Shown here in pieces: positions 47,846 through 57,877 of a stretch of 64,000 nt of DNA. The DNA is taken from positions 25,523,635-25,587,634 of the forward strand of contig OX637405.1 of NCBI GenBank assembly GCA_951799425.1. The letters run 5' to 3'. The translations under genes were made by a program, and so were the position numbers. Numbering within the stretch: the stretch's first letter is position 1; every line of letters begins with the position of its first letter. The notes under the pieces are model-generated. The model was not told the DNA's origin. It saw nothing but the letters and a program-made list of their open reading frames with translations, and made no database searches. The stretch comes from Ilex aquifolium (taxonomy: Eukaryota > Streptophyta > Magnoliopsida > Aquifoliales > Aquifoliaceae).

Positions 47846-48011
47846 TGCCAGAAAGGACGTCTGAAACCTTAGTTAACTTGTTTGTTTTCTTATTGGGAGA
47901 TATGTGCACTTACTGGTCTACTCATATTATGAAATTACAGAATTACAACTGTCGTACAGAAACATAGTCAAAAGGACGAGTAAGAGGAAGAGGAAGAGGA
48001 AGAGGAAGAAA

Positions 48012-48977
48012 ATGAAGGTTTCTTCAAAACCTATATTGTGTCCAAGCAGGACAGAGAAGTTTCATCCGCCATTGTTGATGAGGTTTCTGAGAAGCAATGT
48101 GGGTAGTAAAAGCAGAGGAAGGTCACGTTCAAGCCCAATGTTGGTGCCCAAAAAGAATGTAGTGATTGAAATCACCCAAGAACCATCTTCACCGAAAGTC
48201 ACTTGCATAGGCCAGGTCCGAGTCAGAAGGTCCTCCAAGAACTCCGGTAACCGAACGGCCCGGTCCAGAACTCCGGCCAAACGACGACTATGTTGGTGGG
48301 TTCGAAAAACTGTTTTCTCTCACCATTTTGCTAAATTTCACAAACCCAATTCGTTTCGTCCTGTTTGGCGCAAATGGGTCTTGTTTTTTCGATTTGGGTA
48401 TTGCAAAAAGGTCGATGTTGTAGTAGGAGTGGGTCGAGGGGGTCAATGTAAAGCAAGTGACTCTGCTTCTGACGCCGGCAATGGAGATGAGGATGTTAAT
48501 GAAGAAGAAGTTGCTCAAGTTGAAGAATATAATGAGGTTTTGGATTCTTCTGAGCCGCCCAAGAATGCTTTTTTATTGACTAGGTGTAGATCTGCTCCAT
48601 ATAGATCTTCATCACTTGCAAGTAAGTTTTGGGGTTCACCATTGTCAAAACCAGAAACAGGGGATGGTGAAATTGAAGTAACCAGAGGACTCGAACAGCA
48701 ACAAACAGAGAGAGAAACAGAGAAACCAATTTTAGAGAGAGAAGTCAGTTTCATGCAAGAGTCAAGAGGTGATCAAGAAAGTGAGGGAAATTGCAAAGAA
48801 TTAGAGGGTTCAATTAATGGAGAAATTAGAGAAGAGAGTGTTCAAGGATCAATTCATCCTTTGATACTTAAAAGGTGTAAATCAGAACCAGCAAGAACAG
48901 GTGAGAGACTCAATCCACAAGCCAGTTTCTCGAGACAAAGTTGTGGGTCAATCCAAAACTGTGATTGCAGAGATTAA
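48012..48977 (+). CDS. Basic plant protein of the 'protamine P1-like' family
   Basis: Intronless gene for 321 residues, of unknown biochemical function. The start at 48012 (MKVSSKPI) is chosen because relatives begin in the same way, as I recall for Arabidopsis At5g03110 and At2g37100. The open frame extends 36 codons upstream through an AGGAAG-repeat leader. The N-terminal half is strongly basic (FLRSNVGSKSRGRSRSSP at about 21-38, then RSRTPAKRR), followed by an aromatic stretch (KWVLFFRFGY). An acidic middle (DAGNGDEDVNEEE) precedes two similar Ser/Arg/Cys motifs, TRCRSAPYRSS and LKRCKSEPAR, typical of this family. There is no signal peptide or clear membrane span. The 275-bp repeat and the Mutator-like element end only about 170 and 450 bases upstream of the ATG, so its promoter region is partly transposon-derived. 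Confidence 0.85.
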   Translation: MKVSSKPILCPSRTEKFHPPLLMRFLRSNVGSKSRGRSRSSPMLVPKKNVVIEITQEPSSPKVTCIGQVRVRRSSKNSGNRTARSRTPAKRRLCWWVRKTVFSHHFAKFHKPNSFRPVWRKWVLFFRFGYCKKVDVVVGVGRGGQCKASDSASDAGNGDEDVNEEEVAQVEEYNEVLDSSEPPKNAFLLTRCRSAPYRSSSLASKFWGSPLSKPETGDGEIEVTRGLEQQQTERETEKPILEREVSFMQESRGDQESEGNCKELEGSINGEIREESVQGSIHPLILKRCKSEPARTGERLNPQASFSRQSCGSIQNCDCRD

Positions 48978-49939
48978 AATATAGTTTTTAAATTTTTTGT
49001 TTTTCTGATCAATCTGATAGTGTTGCGTCTCTTGGGATGTACAAGAGACTCTCTATTATGGTGAATGGTGATATTATATTGAAATTATTAAGAAATAGCT
49101 TTGTAGAGTCGTACTCGTACACTGAAAAATGATAAAAAAAAAAGAAAATGAAATTGTTTCCTGTATTCTATGGACCAAGATCCCCACAGCACCCCGGCAT
49201 GAAAAACTTCTACGGTTGGCCTATAATGTACGACCATAGATTCAATGATTTGGAATTATGGTAAGGAGAGGATTCAGGGCTATGTTGAGACGAGATTGGA
49301 CTTCTCAATTTGATGGGATCTAACTAAAAAGGCCAAACAACCAAAAAATAGATAGAAATAAAGAAAAGGAAACAGAGAAAGAAAAAATTTATACTTTTTT
49401 CAAAGCAATTTAGAGGTAGGAATAAAATGTTGCTGAACAACTTAAGAACAAATGATGGAAATATTCTCGGAATGCACAAGCCCCAAGGCATTTCACAATA
49501 GAGATTGACTTAATTCAACCGTGTGAGAGGTAATTGTATCAGTAGCAAAAGAGATTTTAAGATAAAGAGGTATCATCTCACATGTGTAATGAGAACGAAA
49601 ATGATATAATAAGTTGTCAGCATTCACCTCAATAGGTGTATTTTGAACGGTAGCCGCATTATGAGCAACAAACAACATTTCCTCCAATTTATTTTGTTAG
49701 CAAATTATTTATCATATATTAATGGGAGACTCACTTATACAAAATAGGTCCAACTTATATATATACTTGGAGTGGATGTTCCTCCTAGTCTATCACTCCT
49801 CAATCCTCATGGGCAGTTGTATACTTGTATTTATGTTCTCTGGTGTTATTAATTACCTTCATTTATTCGAACTGTCATTGGTCCCCTCCACTTTTGCGGT
49901 TTGTGTAGAATTTTATGGGCTTTGCTTTTTGTTGAACGG

Positions 49940-50895
49940 AAGGGAAATTTTCAACGACACTCTTTTTAATTTATTATATATTTAAAGATATTTTTTTTAT
50001 TATCAAAAATATCACCGACACTTTTTTTAATTTATATTTAAACATCACTAACATCTATTGTCATTAAATCACCATTTATAACAAAAATAAATTATTTAAA
50101 ATATCAAAACTATCTCTACATAAACCCTAAATAATTTTCTACATAAAATTCAATCCAATTAAAATTCATTTTTCTATATATTAAAATTCGAGCTGGTTAA
50201 TTTTTTTTTTTTTACATATTAAAATTTGAGTCGATTAAAATTCGATTCGAATTGATTAAATTTTATTTTTTTATGTATTAAAATTCAATCCTATTAAAAG
50301 TCCCTTTTTACGTATTAAAATTTGAGAAGATTTGAACTCTATTTGAACTTTTACCCCGATTAATATTCTCTTCGAGTCAATTAAAATTTATAATTTTTTA
50401 TTTATTAAAATTCGATTCAAGTTGATTAAAATTTATTTTTTATGTATTAAAATTTGAGTCTATTAAAATTTATATTTTTTTATGTATTAAAATTCGGGTC
50501 AATTAAAATTTAATGCGAGTTGATTAAAATTTGATTTGAGACTTGAATAGAATTTTAATCGACTAAAATTTTTAATAAGTAAAAAATATAATTTTTAATC
50601 GATTCAAATTTTAATACATAAAAAATAAATTTTAATTAGTTTGAATTGAATTTTAATCGGCTCAAATTTTAATACGTAAAAAATTTAAAAAATAGAGGGG
50701 GGTCTCATTAAAGATATGTCTATCTAGAGGGGTGTGAATGAAGTTTTTTCTAAAATATATTATGGATAATTTAATAAAATTACATTATAATTAACATCTT
50801 TAATCTGACAAGGGGTATTAGTAAAAATTCAAAAAATAGAAAGAATGTCTTTGAAGATATGATAAACTAGAGTTAGTTTGACCGAAATTTTCCCT
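49940..50895. mobile_element. Inverted-end element with a two-way degenerate minisatellite
   Basis: Left 'gaagggaaattttcaacgac' pairs with right 'accgaaattttccctt'. Inside, from about 50150 to 50690, a unit of roughly 35-40 bases ('tgtattaaaattcgagtcgattaaaattt' in pieces) is repeated about a dozen times. The first two thirds run in one orientation and the rest in the opposite one, so the interior can fold back on itself. The family is not recognised. Confidence 0.5.
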
Positions 50896-51389
50896 TACCT
50901 TAATTACCTTGTGTTTACCCACAAAAAAAGAAAAAAATTACCCTTTGAATTTTGACTTTTTGCTTTTGATAGATAGTTCATATTGGATCCAAAAATAAAA
51001 AAGTAAAAGATTAGTTCATATGGTACCTTTTGTCTTTTTTTTTTTTTTTTTTTTAAAGTTTGACATATATTTAAAATTCACTAATGCTATTTGGATATAT
51101 TTTAATGATATAATTTAAGGACTTAATGCATTATAACTATTAGATTGATATTGTTGAGACCCCGTGATAATTTAATGTTGGGATCCACTGACAATCTAAT
51201 GACCATAATCATTAAGCCTCTAAATTATCTCATAATAGTATTGCTCTTTAAATTTTGAGATAATGGGATGTAAGTATATTTTTTAAAACTTATTTGGCTT
51301 AAAGTACCACCTCCAAAGTTATCCTCATTTAAGTCATCTTTTTCATCAAATAGTTGTCAATAAGTACACATTTTAAAACATTTTCAAAT

Positions 51390-51537
51390 TCTTTCTAAAA
51401 TATATTCCATAATTACCCCTACCATAAATAGTGCATATATAATTGACAGCTTTTATATTTCCAATATCTAAATATTAGAATGTGAGACTTTCAAGATTCC
51501 TTTTGATATTTGTGTATCATTTGAATTTTGAAATTTC

Positions 51538-51573
<36 letters not shown>

Positions 51574-52045
51574 GTATATAGTAATATCAAACAGTAACAC
51601 GCTCAACAAAAAAATAGTAACATCAAACAGTAATACACTCAACAAAAAAATAGTAACATCAAACAGTAACATACTTAATAAAAAACTTAATTAAAAATTT
51701 AATATTTGATGTTACTATTTTTTTTTTTAGCGTATTACTGTTTGATGTTACTATTTTTTTGTTGAGTGTGTGATGTTACTATTTTTTTATTTAGTGTGTT
51801 ACTGTTTGATGTTACTATTTTTTTTTGAGAGTATTACTGTTTGATGTTACTATTTTTTTGTTGAGCGTGTTACTGTTTGATGTTACTATTATATATATAT
51901 TTTAAAATTTAAATGATAAACAAACATAAAAAAGAATCTTAAAAATCTCACATTCTAATATTTAGATATTGGAAATATAAAAGTTGTCAATTAGGTATGC
52001 ACTATTTATGGTAGGGGTAAAATGACTTTTATGACTTTTTTTTAG
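51390..52045. mobile_element. Foldback element: long inverted repeat with minisatellite arms
   Basis: The outer arms, about 51415-51545 and 51895-52020, are inverted copies ('acccctaccataaatagtgcat', 'tttccaatatctaaatattag', in pieces). Inside them the left arm carries three head-to-tail copies of a ~35-base unit (agtaacatcaaacagtaac). The right arm carries about five copies of the same unit reversed (gttactgtttgatgttact). The two sets meet near 51700. A CA microsatellite sits in the left arm only. The whole could form a hairpin over 250 base pairs long. Confidence 0.8.
51540..51575. repeat. (TA)n(CA)n microsatellite
   Basis: Short TA run followed by about thirteen CA/AC units inside the left arm of the foldback element. 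The right arm has only a TA run at the matching place. Confidence 0.85.
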
Positions 52046-52609
52046 GAGATGTACTTCTACTCAATTATTTTTAAAAAATGTACTTTTATCCTATTAAGTT
52101 TTTGGGGAGGTACCGGCCTCCCTAAGCCCTTTAAATTTTTTGAATATTTTTGGGCTCATAAACAAGTCCACGGGCGTACCCAAAAGGCCGCCTTAACCGG
52201 TCATAATTGGGCTAGCCAATCAAGACCAGAAGGCCATATATCACAGCCCAAACCCAATTCCTTGGCATATCGAATTGTTCACGGATCATTATGTGACGGG
52301 CTACGCTGCTCCTGTCCCCTGTCCTGCCGATGGGCCCGGGCTAATGGGGTTAACATACGGGTCATTGGCCTTTTTCCGACCCAAACTTGTGCAATGCTTT
52401 AGATACTATAAAGTTTGTTCTTAACATGTTATTTATATAACTAAAGGAAACTTGTGCCTAAAGGTACGGTACAATGTGAATGATTTCAAAAAGGATATTG
52501 GTGGCCGTTGAATGAGTCTATTGGAGACTGTAGGATGAATTTATTGAAAGCTACTCTGTTTTATATTTTAAATTGGCGTACTCAATCTTTAGTACTCCTT
52601 TTTCTTTGG

Positions 52610-52745
52610 GTTCTAGGTGAGGTCAGAGATAAACAACAACACACTTATGTTGTAGAGGGTGATTTTTGAACTCGAACCAATGACATATTGCAGATGAATA
52701 ATACCTAATTTATATGGTAATGTTAAACTAAGGCAAATTAGACAG
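52610..52745 (-). mobile_element. SINE-like sequence, minus strand
   Basis: Read on the minus strand: 'ccttagtttaacattacc' (A-box-like), then 'ttggttcgagttc' (B-box-like), then non-coding sequence with 'gtgtgttgttgttta'. The layout fits a tRNA-derived SINE; the ends are not fixed. Confidence 0.35.
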
Positions 52746-52954
52746 CAATTGACAGACACAACTTGCATATTTTATAATTGGGTGGAAGATATAAAGCAAA
52801 GAAAGTTTATGTACATTCTTTCCTGGTGGATTAAACTTTTTCGTAGAGTGTTCAAGTTTGTACCGATTACTCCCTCGAATTTTGAATCAATCACCGTAAC
52901 TCGATCTAGTTTAAGGACATATTTCCTGAAGAACAAGGGTGACTAACCTTTAAG

Positions 52955-53060
52955 GGGTGTGAAAAATATCGAATCTGAGACCTCTTACTTGCAAAAGGGT
53001 ATAGACTTAACCACTGGACGATGATAATAAGATTCTAACCCCGTGACACAATCCTCAAAC
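52955..53060 (-). mobile_element. SINE-like sequence, minus strand
   Basis: On the minus strand 'ccagtggttaagtctatacc' (A-box-like) is followed about 30 bases later by 'ggtctcagattcgat' (B-box-like). It is short and without a clear tail. Confidence 0.4.
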
Positions 53061-53811
53061 TCTTGGTCTTGAAGTCAGAAATCAAAATATCTTAGGTTAG
53101 AAGTTGGAAGTAGCATCCTTAGTGAGAGAGATTCAAAGATGAGCATATAGGTAAGGAAGCCCCATGCCAGGCCAACTATGGCATAGCTGTTGATGCTGGA
53201 CCTAACAAGACAACCATTAAAGAAAAACATGTCTGAGCAAGTGGTCTACACATAACATCCAACAGGGACAATTGAAAGGCAAGAGATGTGACAATCTTTA
53301 ACTTTGATAGTTTTATTTTTTTCTATTGTTTCTTCTTCTTGCAGAAGATAACATAAGATAGATTTAATCATAGAATTTTACTTGAGTCTTCAAATTTCAT
53401 TCATTTTGATGTTAGTCTTTCTGTCTGATATGACCCTGAAATACTATAATATTTCCCATATATATTCTAGTATTAGAGACAACTTCATCTGTTGTTGTAA
53501 CACGCTGTGGTGGTCAGGGGTGAAACCACATTAGGATCCTCAATTTTGGATCTTCTTCATTTGTGTCATATTTTTTATTATAATTTTGTTCAATTTATTA
53601 CTTTTGTCCCCTCTAATTTTTTTAAAATTGTATATTTAGTCATTTTTTATTTAGATTTTATTTAGACTAAATGAAAACTAATTTGGTTGTTTCATATATT
53701 AATCTAGTCTTGAATTTTAATATATATTTTGTTGTGTTGGAACTTAATTTTTTCTTTTTTCTTTTTGTATTACTTGGTGATTTTTTTTTAGTTACATTTT
53801 ACCCCTCCTTA

Positions 53812-54199
53812 GAGCATCTCCAACAGATGCTTTAAATGGCCAAAATAGGTAAATTTTAGCTAATCAAAGCCAAAAATAGCACTCCAACAGATTATCTTCA
53901 TATACTGTAAAATATATTTTTGCTACAGTGATGCTCTAAATATAGAGCATCACTGTAGCAATATGTAAAACTTTTTTATAATATTTTCTCTCTCTTCCTT
54001 TCCTTTTCTTCCATTCTCTCTCTTTCTCCCTTTCACTTTTCCCAAAAAAAATAATACAAAAGTCATGATAATTAATATTTAAAATGAGTAGTTAAAAATA
54101 TAGAAAATCTGTTGGAGTGTGTATTAAAAAAGTGAGTAGCTAAAATAGAAAATGTTGCTTTTTGAGTAGCTAAAATACATTTTATTGTTGGAGATGCTC
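53812..54199. mobile_element. PIF/Harbinger-type MITE, 388 bp
   Basis: The ends GAGCATCTCCAACAG and TTGTTGGAGATGCTC are flanked by TTA on both sides (53809-53811 and 54200-54202). This is the same end sequence and target duplication as the larger element at 32788. Near-perfect inverted stretches also lie around 'gatgctctaaatatagagcatcactgtagc'. It is non-coding. Confidence 0.88.
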
Positions 54200-54287
54200 T
54201 TAGACAAATTCCTGACTCAGCCCCTGGTGGTAGTCACTGCCTTGATTATGTTTCTCGTTAGGCTATTATGAAAGGATCATAATTCAA

Positions 54288-54545
54288 CTGCTAAAAGAGT
54301 GGTTAAGTGGATACGAACTTGGATTTTCTTACTCAATACTTGGGTTTGAGTCTTCATGGCTGCGGTAGTTCGATGGGGTTAAACCCACTATTCAGCACCC
54401 AGAGTACACGATGAGACCTTAGTTTCTGCCCCAATGTAGGTGCGATTGAGTCTCCAGCGAATAACTATGTGGTGTTGAGGAGTAATGCTCTCTGACCGAT
54501 ATATAGAGTGACTTATCTACATATCTATTTTTTGTACCAAACAAA
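54288..54545 (+). mobile_element. SINE-like sequence
   Basis: 'gagtggttaagtggatacg' (A-box-like) and 'gggtttgagtcttcatgg' (B-box-like) lie about 40 bases apart, followed by about 180 bases of non-coding sequence ending 'cgatatatagagtgac'. The layout is that of plant tRNA-derived SINEs. Confidence 0.45.
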
Positions 54546-55318
54546 TAATGAGCAAAGAATATCCTGCCTTTATGCTAAACAGGATGTATTGAACTCATAA
54601 TTTATTAGATACTTTTTTTGAATGTCAATTAGTGTCGTAAGTAAATTATCACCGGTTATTCAATCATTTGATAAAATGATCACTACGGGTCAGACTCAAT
54701 AGAATTTAATTAATCCTTTTTATGTCATTAAGGTAGAGAATTGAATTAAGAATTTGCTTTCTTCATCGGTCGCTGTTTTTTCAAGTAGACAATAAGTCAG
54801 TTAAACTGGTTTTTTGTACCACCCGCTTATTTCTTACAACTGTATCACACAAAATCTAAAAACCGTATTTCTTACATCCGAGTATTTTTGATTGGTTAAC
54901 ACGCGGACAACAAGAAACAAGACTTACATAGCCGACCTCAAATAATTGGGATTAAGATTTTGTCGAGTTGATTCATCAAATTTCACAATATTCACTGAAT
55001 GGATGAAATTTGCAGACTAACCCAGATAGATCTCCTTTGTTCTACATCTATATCTTGTTCGTATCATTTGAAATCAACGAAAGGGACCTCTCTTTTGAAC
55101 CTATACACCCATCCAACTAATGCCTTTACATATTAGGCCCTGTGATAATGCCCCCCCAACGAAAATGACCTAGTTTTCAATTTGAACCTCTTGAAGCATG
55201 GTCCATGGCAACGTTCATTCTTCACCAGTATTACCAACCACGAAGATCATTCTTTAAGCAATAAATGAAAGATATAACCACAACAACCGAAGAAGTTGTA
55301 ACCGGGAACAATGATCAA

Positions 55319-55638
55319 AATATCGTTTCGAAATAATCGAAACGGTCAAAACGTTTCCGTTTTCAAGTAGACTGAAATGAACACTGATTGAATCAAAATT
55401 TCAATCTTTTGAGGTGTTTCGAGGTATTTCGGAATATTTTCGGTTATTGCCCAATGTTTCAGAATGTTTTTTCTAATGTTTCAAGATGTTTAGATATATT
55501 TAGACTAATGCTTTGAAATTTTTTGAAAATAAATTCTTAAATTTTTTATCCGTTTTTATTATTTTTTTGAAACATTTCGAAACGTTTTCGTTTCTTAGGT
55601 GAACGAAACAATGTGCTAAAATGATATTTTGATAATTG
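55319..55638. mobile_element. hAT-like element with CGAAACG motifs
   Basis: This 320-bp element is flanked by perfect 8-bp duplications accgggaa (55311-55318 and 55639-55646). The ends are CAATGATCAAAATATCG and, inward from the right, CAATTATCAAAATATCA. The interior is crowded with 'tcgaaacg', 'aaacgtttc' and 'tgtttcgagg' variants in both orientations. It is non-coding. Confidence 0.88.
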
Positions 55639-56390
55639 ACCGGGAAATTTTAGTCTGCCAGTCGCACGTTTGAGACATGGATCTCAAATGTGTAACATCA
55701 ATTGATCGCCAACGTTCAATTTCTCAAGAATTGTGCTAGAATTCGAAAGGGAAATGCTATTTGGACTTAAAATGTGGACTTGATCAATCACAACCATTGA
55801 ATATGTAGTAGGTCTTAATATATGCTGAGACCCACAATGAAATTAATGGCAGTGATTGATCAAGTTTATATTTTAAATCTATATAGCATTGCTCAATTCG
55901 AAATGTTTACTTATCCAGCTCCCCTCTTGAAGTACACTGAATTTACTCCCAATGAGGTCTCCACATTTTCACTAAAAGCCAACTATATGGTAACAAATCA
56001 GTGGATCTATTTCCATAACATTATATGAGCAAAAGTGTCCACAATCCAAGAGCTTGATGACAGGAAAAAACAGAAGGGGAGGGGAGGGAAGAGAGTAGGT
56101 ATGTGAGTGATGGTGTGAGGTCCAGCCTAAGGATACTAAATGGGATTGTCCCTCTATAGGACACTTTCAATAATACACACATGGGACTGTCCAGACCAAG
56201 AGAAAAAAAGAAGCCAAATCATCCCAAAACTTTAATGTATGGCTTCCACTACATTAATGTTCCAACTCAACTCATCGACATCAAGGCCTTGTATCTAATT
56301 GCTGTGTCGATGGCGACGGTTTTTGACTGCTAAAAGTTTCTCAGTCCTTTAACGGTTTCTCCATGCTTATTCTGTGACCTTCCCACGAGA

Positions 56391-56397
56391 TTATATA
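56391..56397 (+). promoter_or_regulatory. Candidate TATA box of the small secreted-peptide gene
   Basis: 'gattatatacc' lies about 65-70 bases upstream of the start codon at 56462, which would allow a short leader. Only the motif and position support it. Confidence 0.45.
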
Positions 56398-56461
56398 CCT
56401 TCTCTCCTCCATATACCACCAGAAGAAAATAGCTTTTGATCAAACCAATTTTGGAAGAGCT

Positions 56462-56991
56462 ATGGAGCTCAAGTCTTGCGTTACCGCCTTTTTTCTAATC
56501 TTCCTCCTTTCCCTGCCTTGTCTCTCAAGAGGTTTGCATCCTTCCAAACCATTTACTCTCTCTCTCTCACTCCAGTTTTTGTAAGGATTTTTTGACTCCA
56601 TATTTTCATATGGTCAAGCAATTTGGTGTTTTTTTTTTCACAGGGAGATTGGATGTGCCAAATATGGATTCAGGGATCTATGACATTGATTATAGAGGTC
56701 CAGAGACTCACTCTTTCATTCCTCCACCATATGAATCTGGTGGACAGCATAATAATCATCGGAAAAGTGTCGTGGTGCATCGCAAATCCAAAAGTCTGAG
56801 AGGTGAAAATGCAGGAGGAAAGGTAAAGATCCTAAATAACACATGGAACTTTGTTTAATTTCTGTTTTAGTTTCATCTACATTTTGCTATGCTTGCATAA
56901 CTAACTAGTAAGTTTTATGTATTCTACTTTACTTTGATTGTTTTGTTTCCTAATGGATTTTTGTTTGCAGATGAAGAACATTCATGGATAA
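56462..56991 (+). CDS. Small predicted secreted protein, plant-specific
   Basis: Three exons, 56462-56531, 56644-56822 and 56971-56991 (GT-AG), give 89 residues. The first 23 residues are a likely signal peptide: MELKSC, then a hydrophobic stretch (VTAFFLIFLLSLPCLS), with cleavage probably near SRG. The mature part is short, polar and basic at the end. It has a central YDIDYRGPETHS-FIPPP block that I associate with a small plant family of unknown function; I believe the relative lies near At5g03120, but this is from memory. The C-terminus (HRKSVVVHRKSKSLRG) is basic and could be a processed peptide, though no known peptide-hormone motif is evident. The last exon is only seven codons including the stop. 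A poly(A) signal candidate lies at 57235. Confidence 0.8.
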
Positions 56992-57234
56992 AGAAGTTTC
57001 TGTTAATGGGTGTGTTTGTATAAGTTTGGAAGAAGGTGGTAAAATAGTAAAGTTGCTTTATTTTCTGTTTAGCAAAGATGGGTGTTTTTCTTTATTTTGA
57101 AAATCAAGAGTTTGTGTAGTAAAGTGGAAAAGTACTGATCAATGAATGAAGAGTCTTCTGTTGTGTGTGTTTTTGTAGGTCTGTTAAAATGCATAAGAGG
57201 ATGGTGGGACTTGTTGTAGCAGTAATTATGATGC

Positions 57235-57240
57235 AATAAA
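57235..57240 (+). terminator. Candidate poly(A) signal of the small secreted-peptide gene
   Basis: AATAAA in 'gatgcaataaatcatg', about 245 bases after the stop codon. It is the clearest such hexamer in the 3' flank; no transcript evidence is available. Confidence 0.4.
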
Positions 57241-57877
57241 TCATGATTTTTTTAAAAAAAAGTTCTTTTCTTGCCATATATTTTCTCAGAAAACATGACT
57301 TCACACCTTTAAGATTATCATATCTTCGATCCCACTTCCACTCATACAGCCGATTGCTTGCCCTATTAAGTCGCAAAAAACGACGTTTTTTCGATTGTCA
57401 AACAATGTTGATAGGATTTAGGCCACGTGATACTCGTTTCTTTGTAGTCTCACCTTTCACACTAGACTAAGAAGCATGTGTTAAGATGGTCACAGTCTAT
57501 ATGCAGGTACTAATTGAGATTTTAACTATCTCCATCAAGTTGATCATAGCAAATTGTAAAGCATGAAAGTTTTGTTTAATGTAATTAGTTCATTTGCTAA
57601 AGGGCAAAAAGAAAGAAAGAAAACCTTCACCTTCAGTCTCAAGTCACAGCTGATATCCAATAATACACCTTCCTTTCTCCTAAAAATAATGTTCATGGCA
57701 TACATGGAGCCTTTTCAATAGATTGGGCAAATTCCATTTTAGCCCTATGAAATATCCTTTCAGCATTTTATCCCCCCATGGTTTGTCTAGCTTATATCCG
57801 ATAAAGCCAGAACATCATTGACTAGGGTTTTTAAATTACGAACACTGTAATTGGTGAACTTGTCTATGTCCAGATAG

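Larger units (their letters stand above)
48978..56461. other. 7.5-kb spacer, transposon-rich, no gene seen
   Basis: It contains an inverted-end element with a degenerate minisatellite (49940-50895), a foldback element (51390-52045), a GC-richer repeat-like stretch at 52.10-52.40 kb, two minus-strand SINE-like pieces (52.61-53.06 kb), a Harbinger-type MITE (53812-54199), a SINE-like piece (54.29-54.54 kb) and a hAT-like element (55319-55638). Coding frames over 52.05-52.40 kb do not match a family I know. Confidence 0.6.

Noticed and set aside
52049-52402. 117-codon plus-strand frame in a GC-richer stretch
   Set aside because: There is no recognisable domain, and the sequence has the look of worn repeat DNA ('agcccaaacccaattcc', 'gatgggcccggg'). 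No related gene came to mind.
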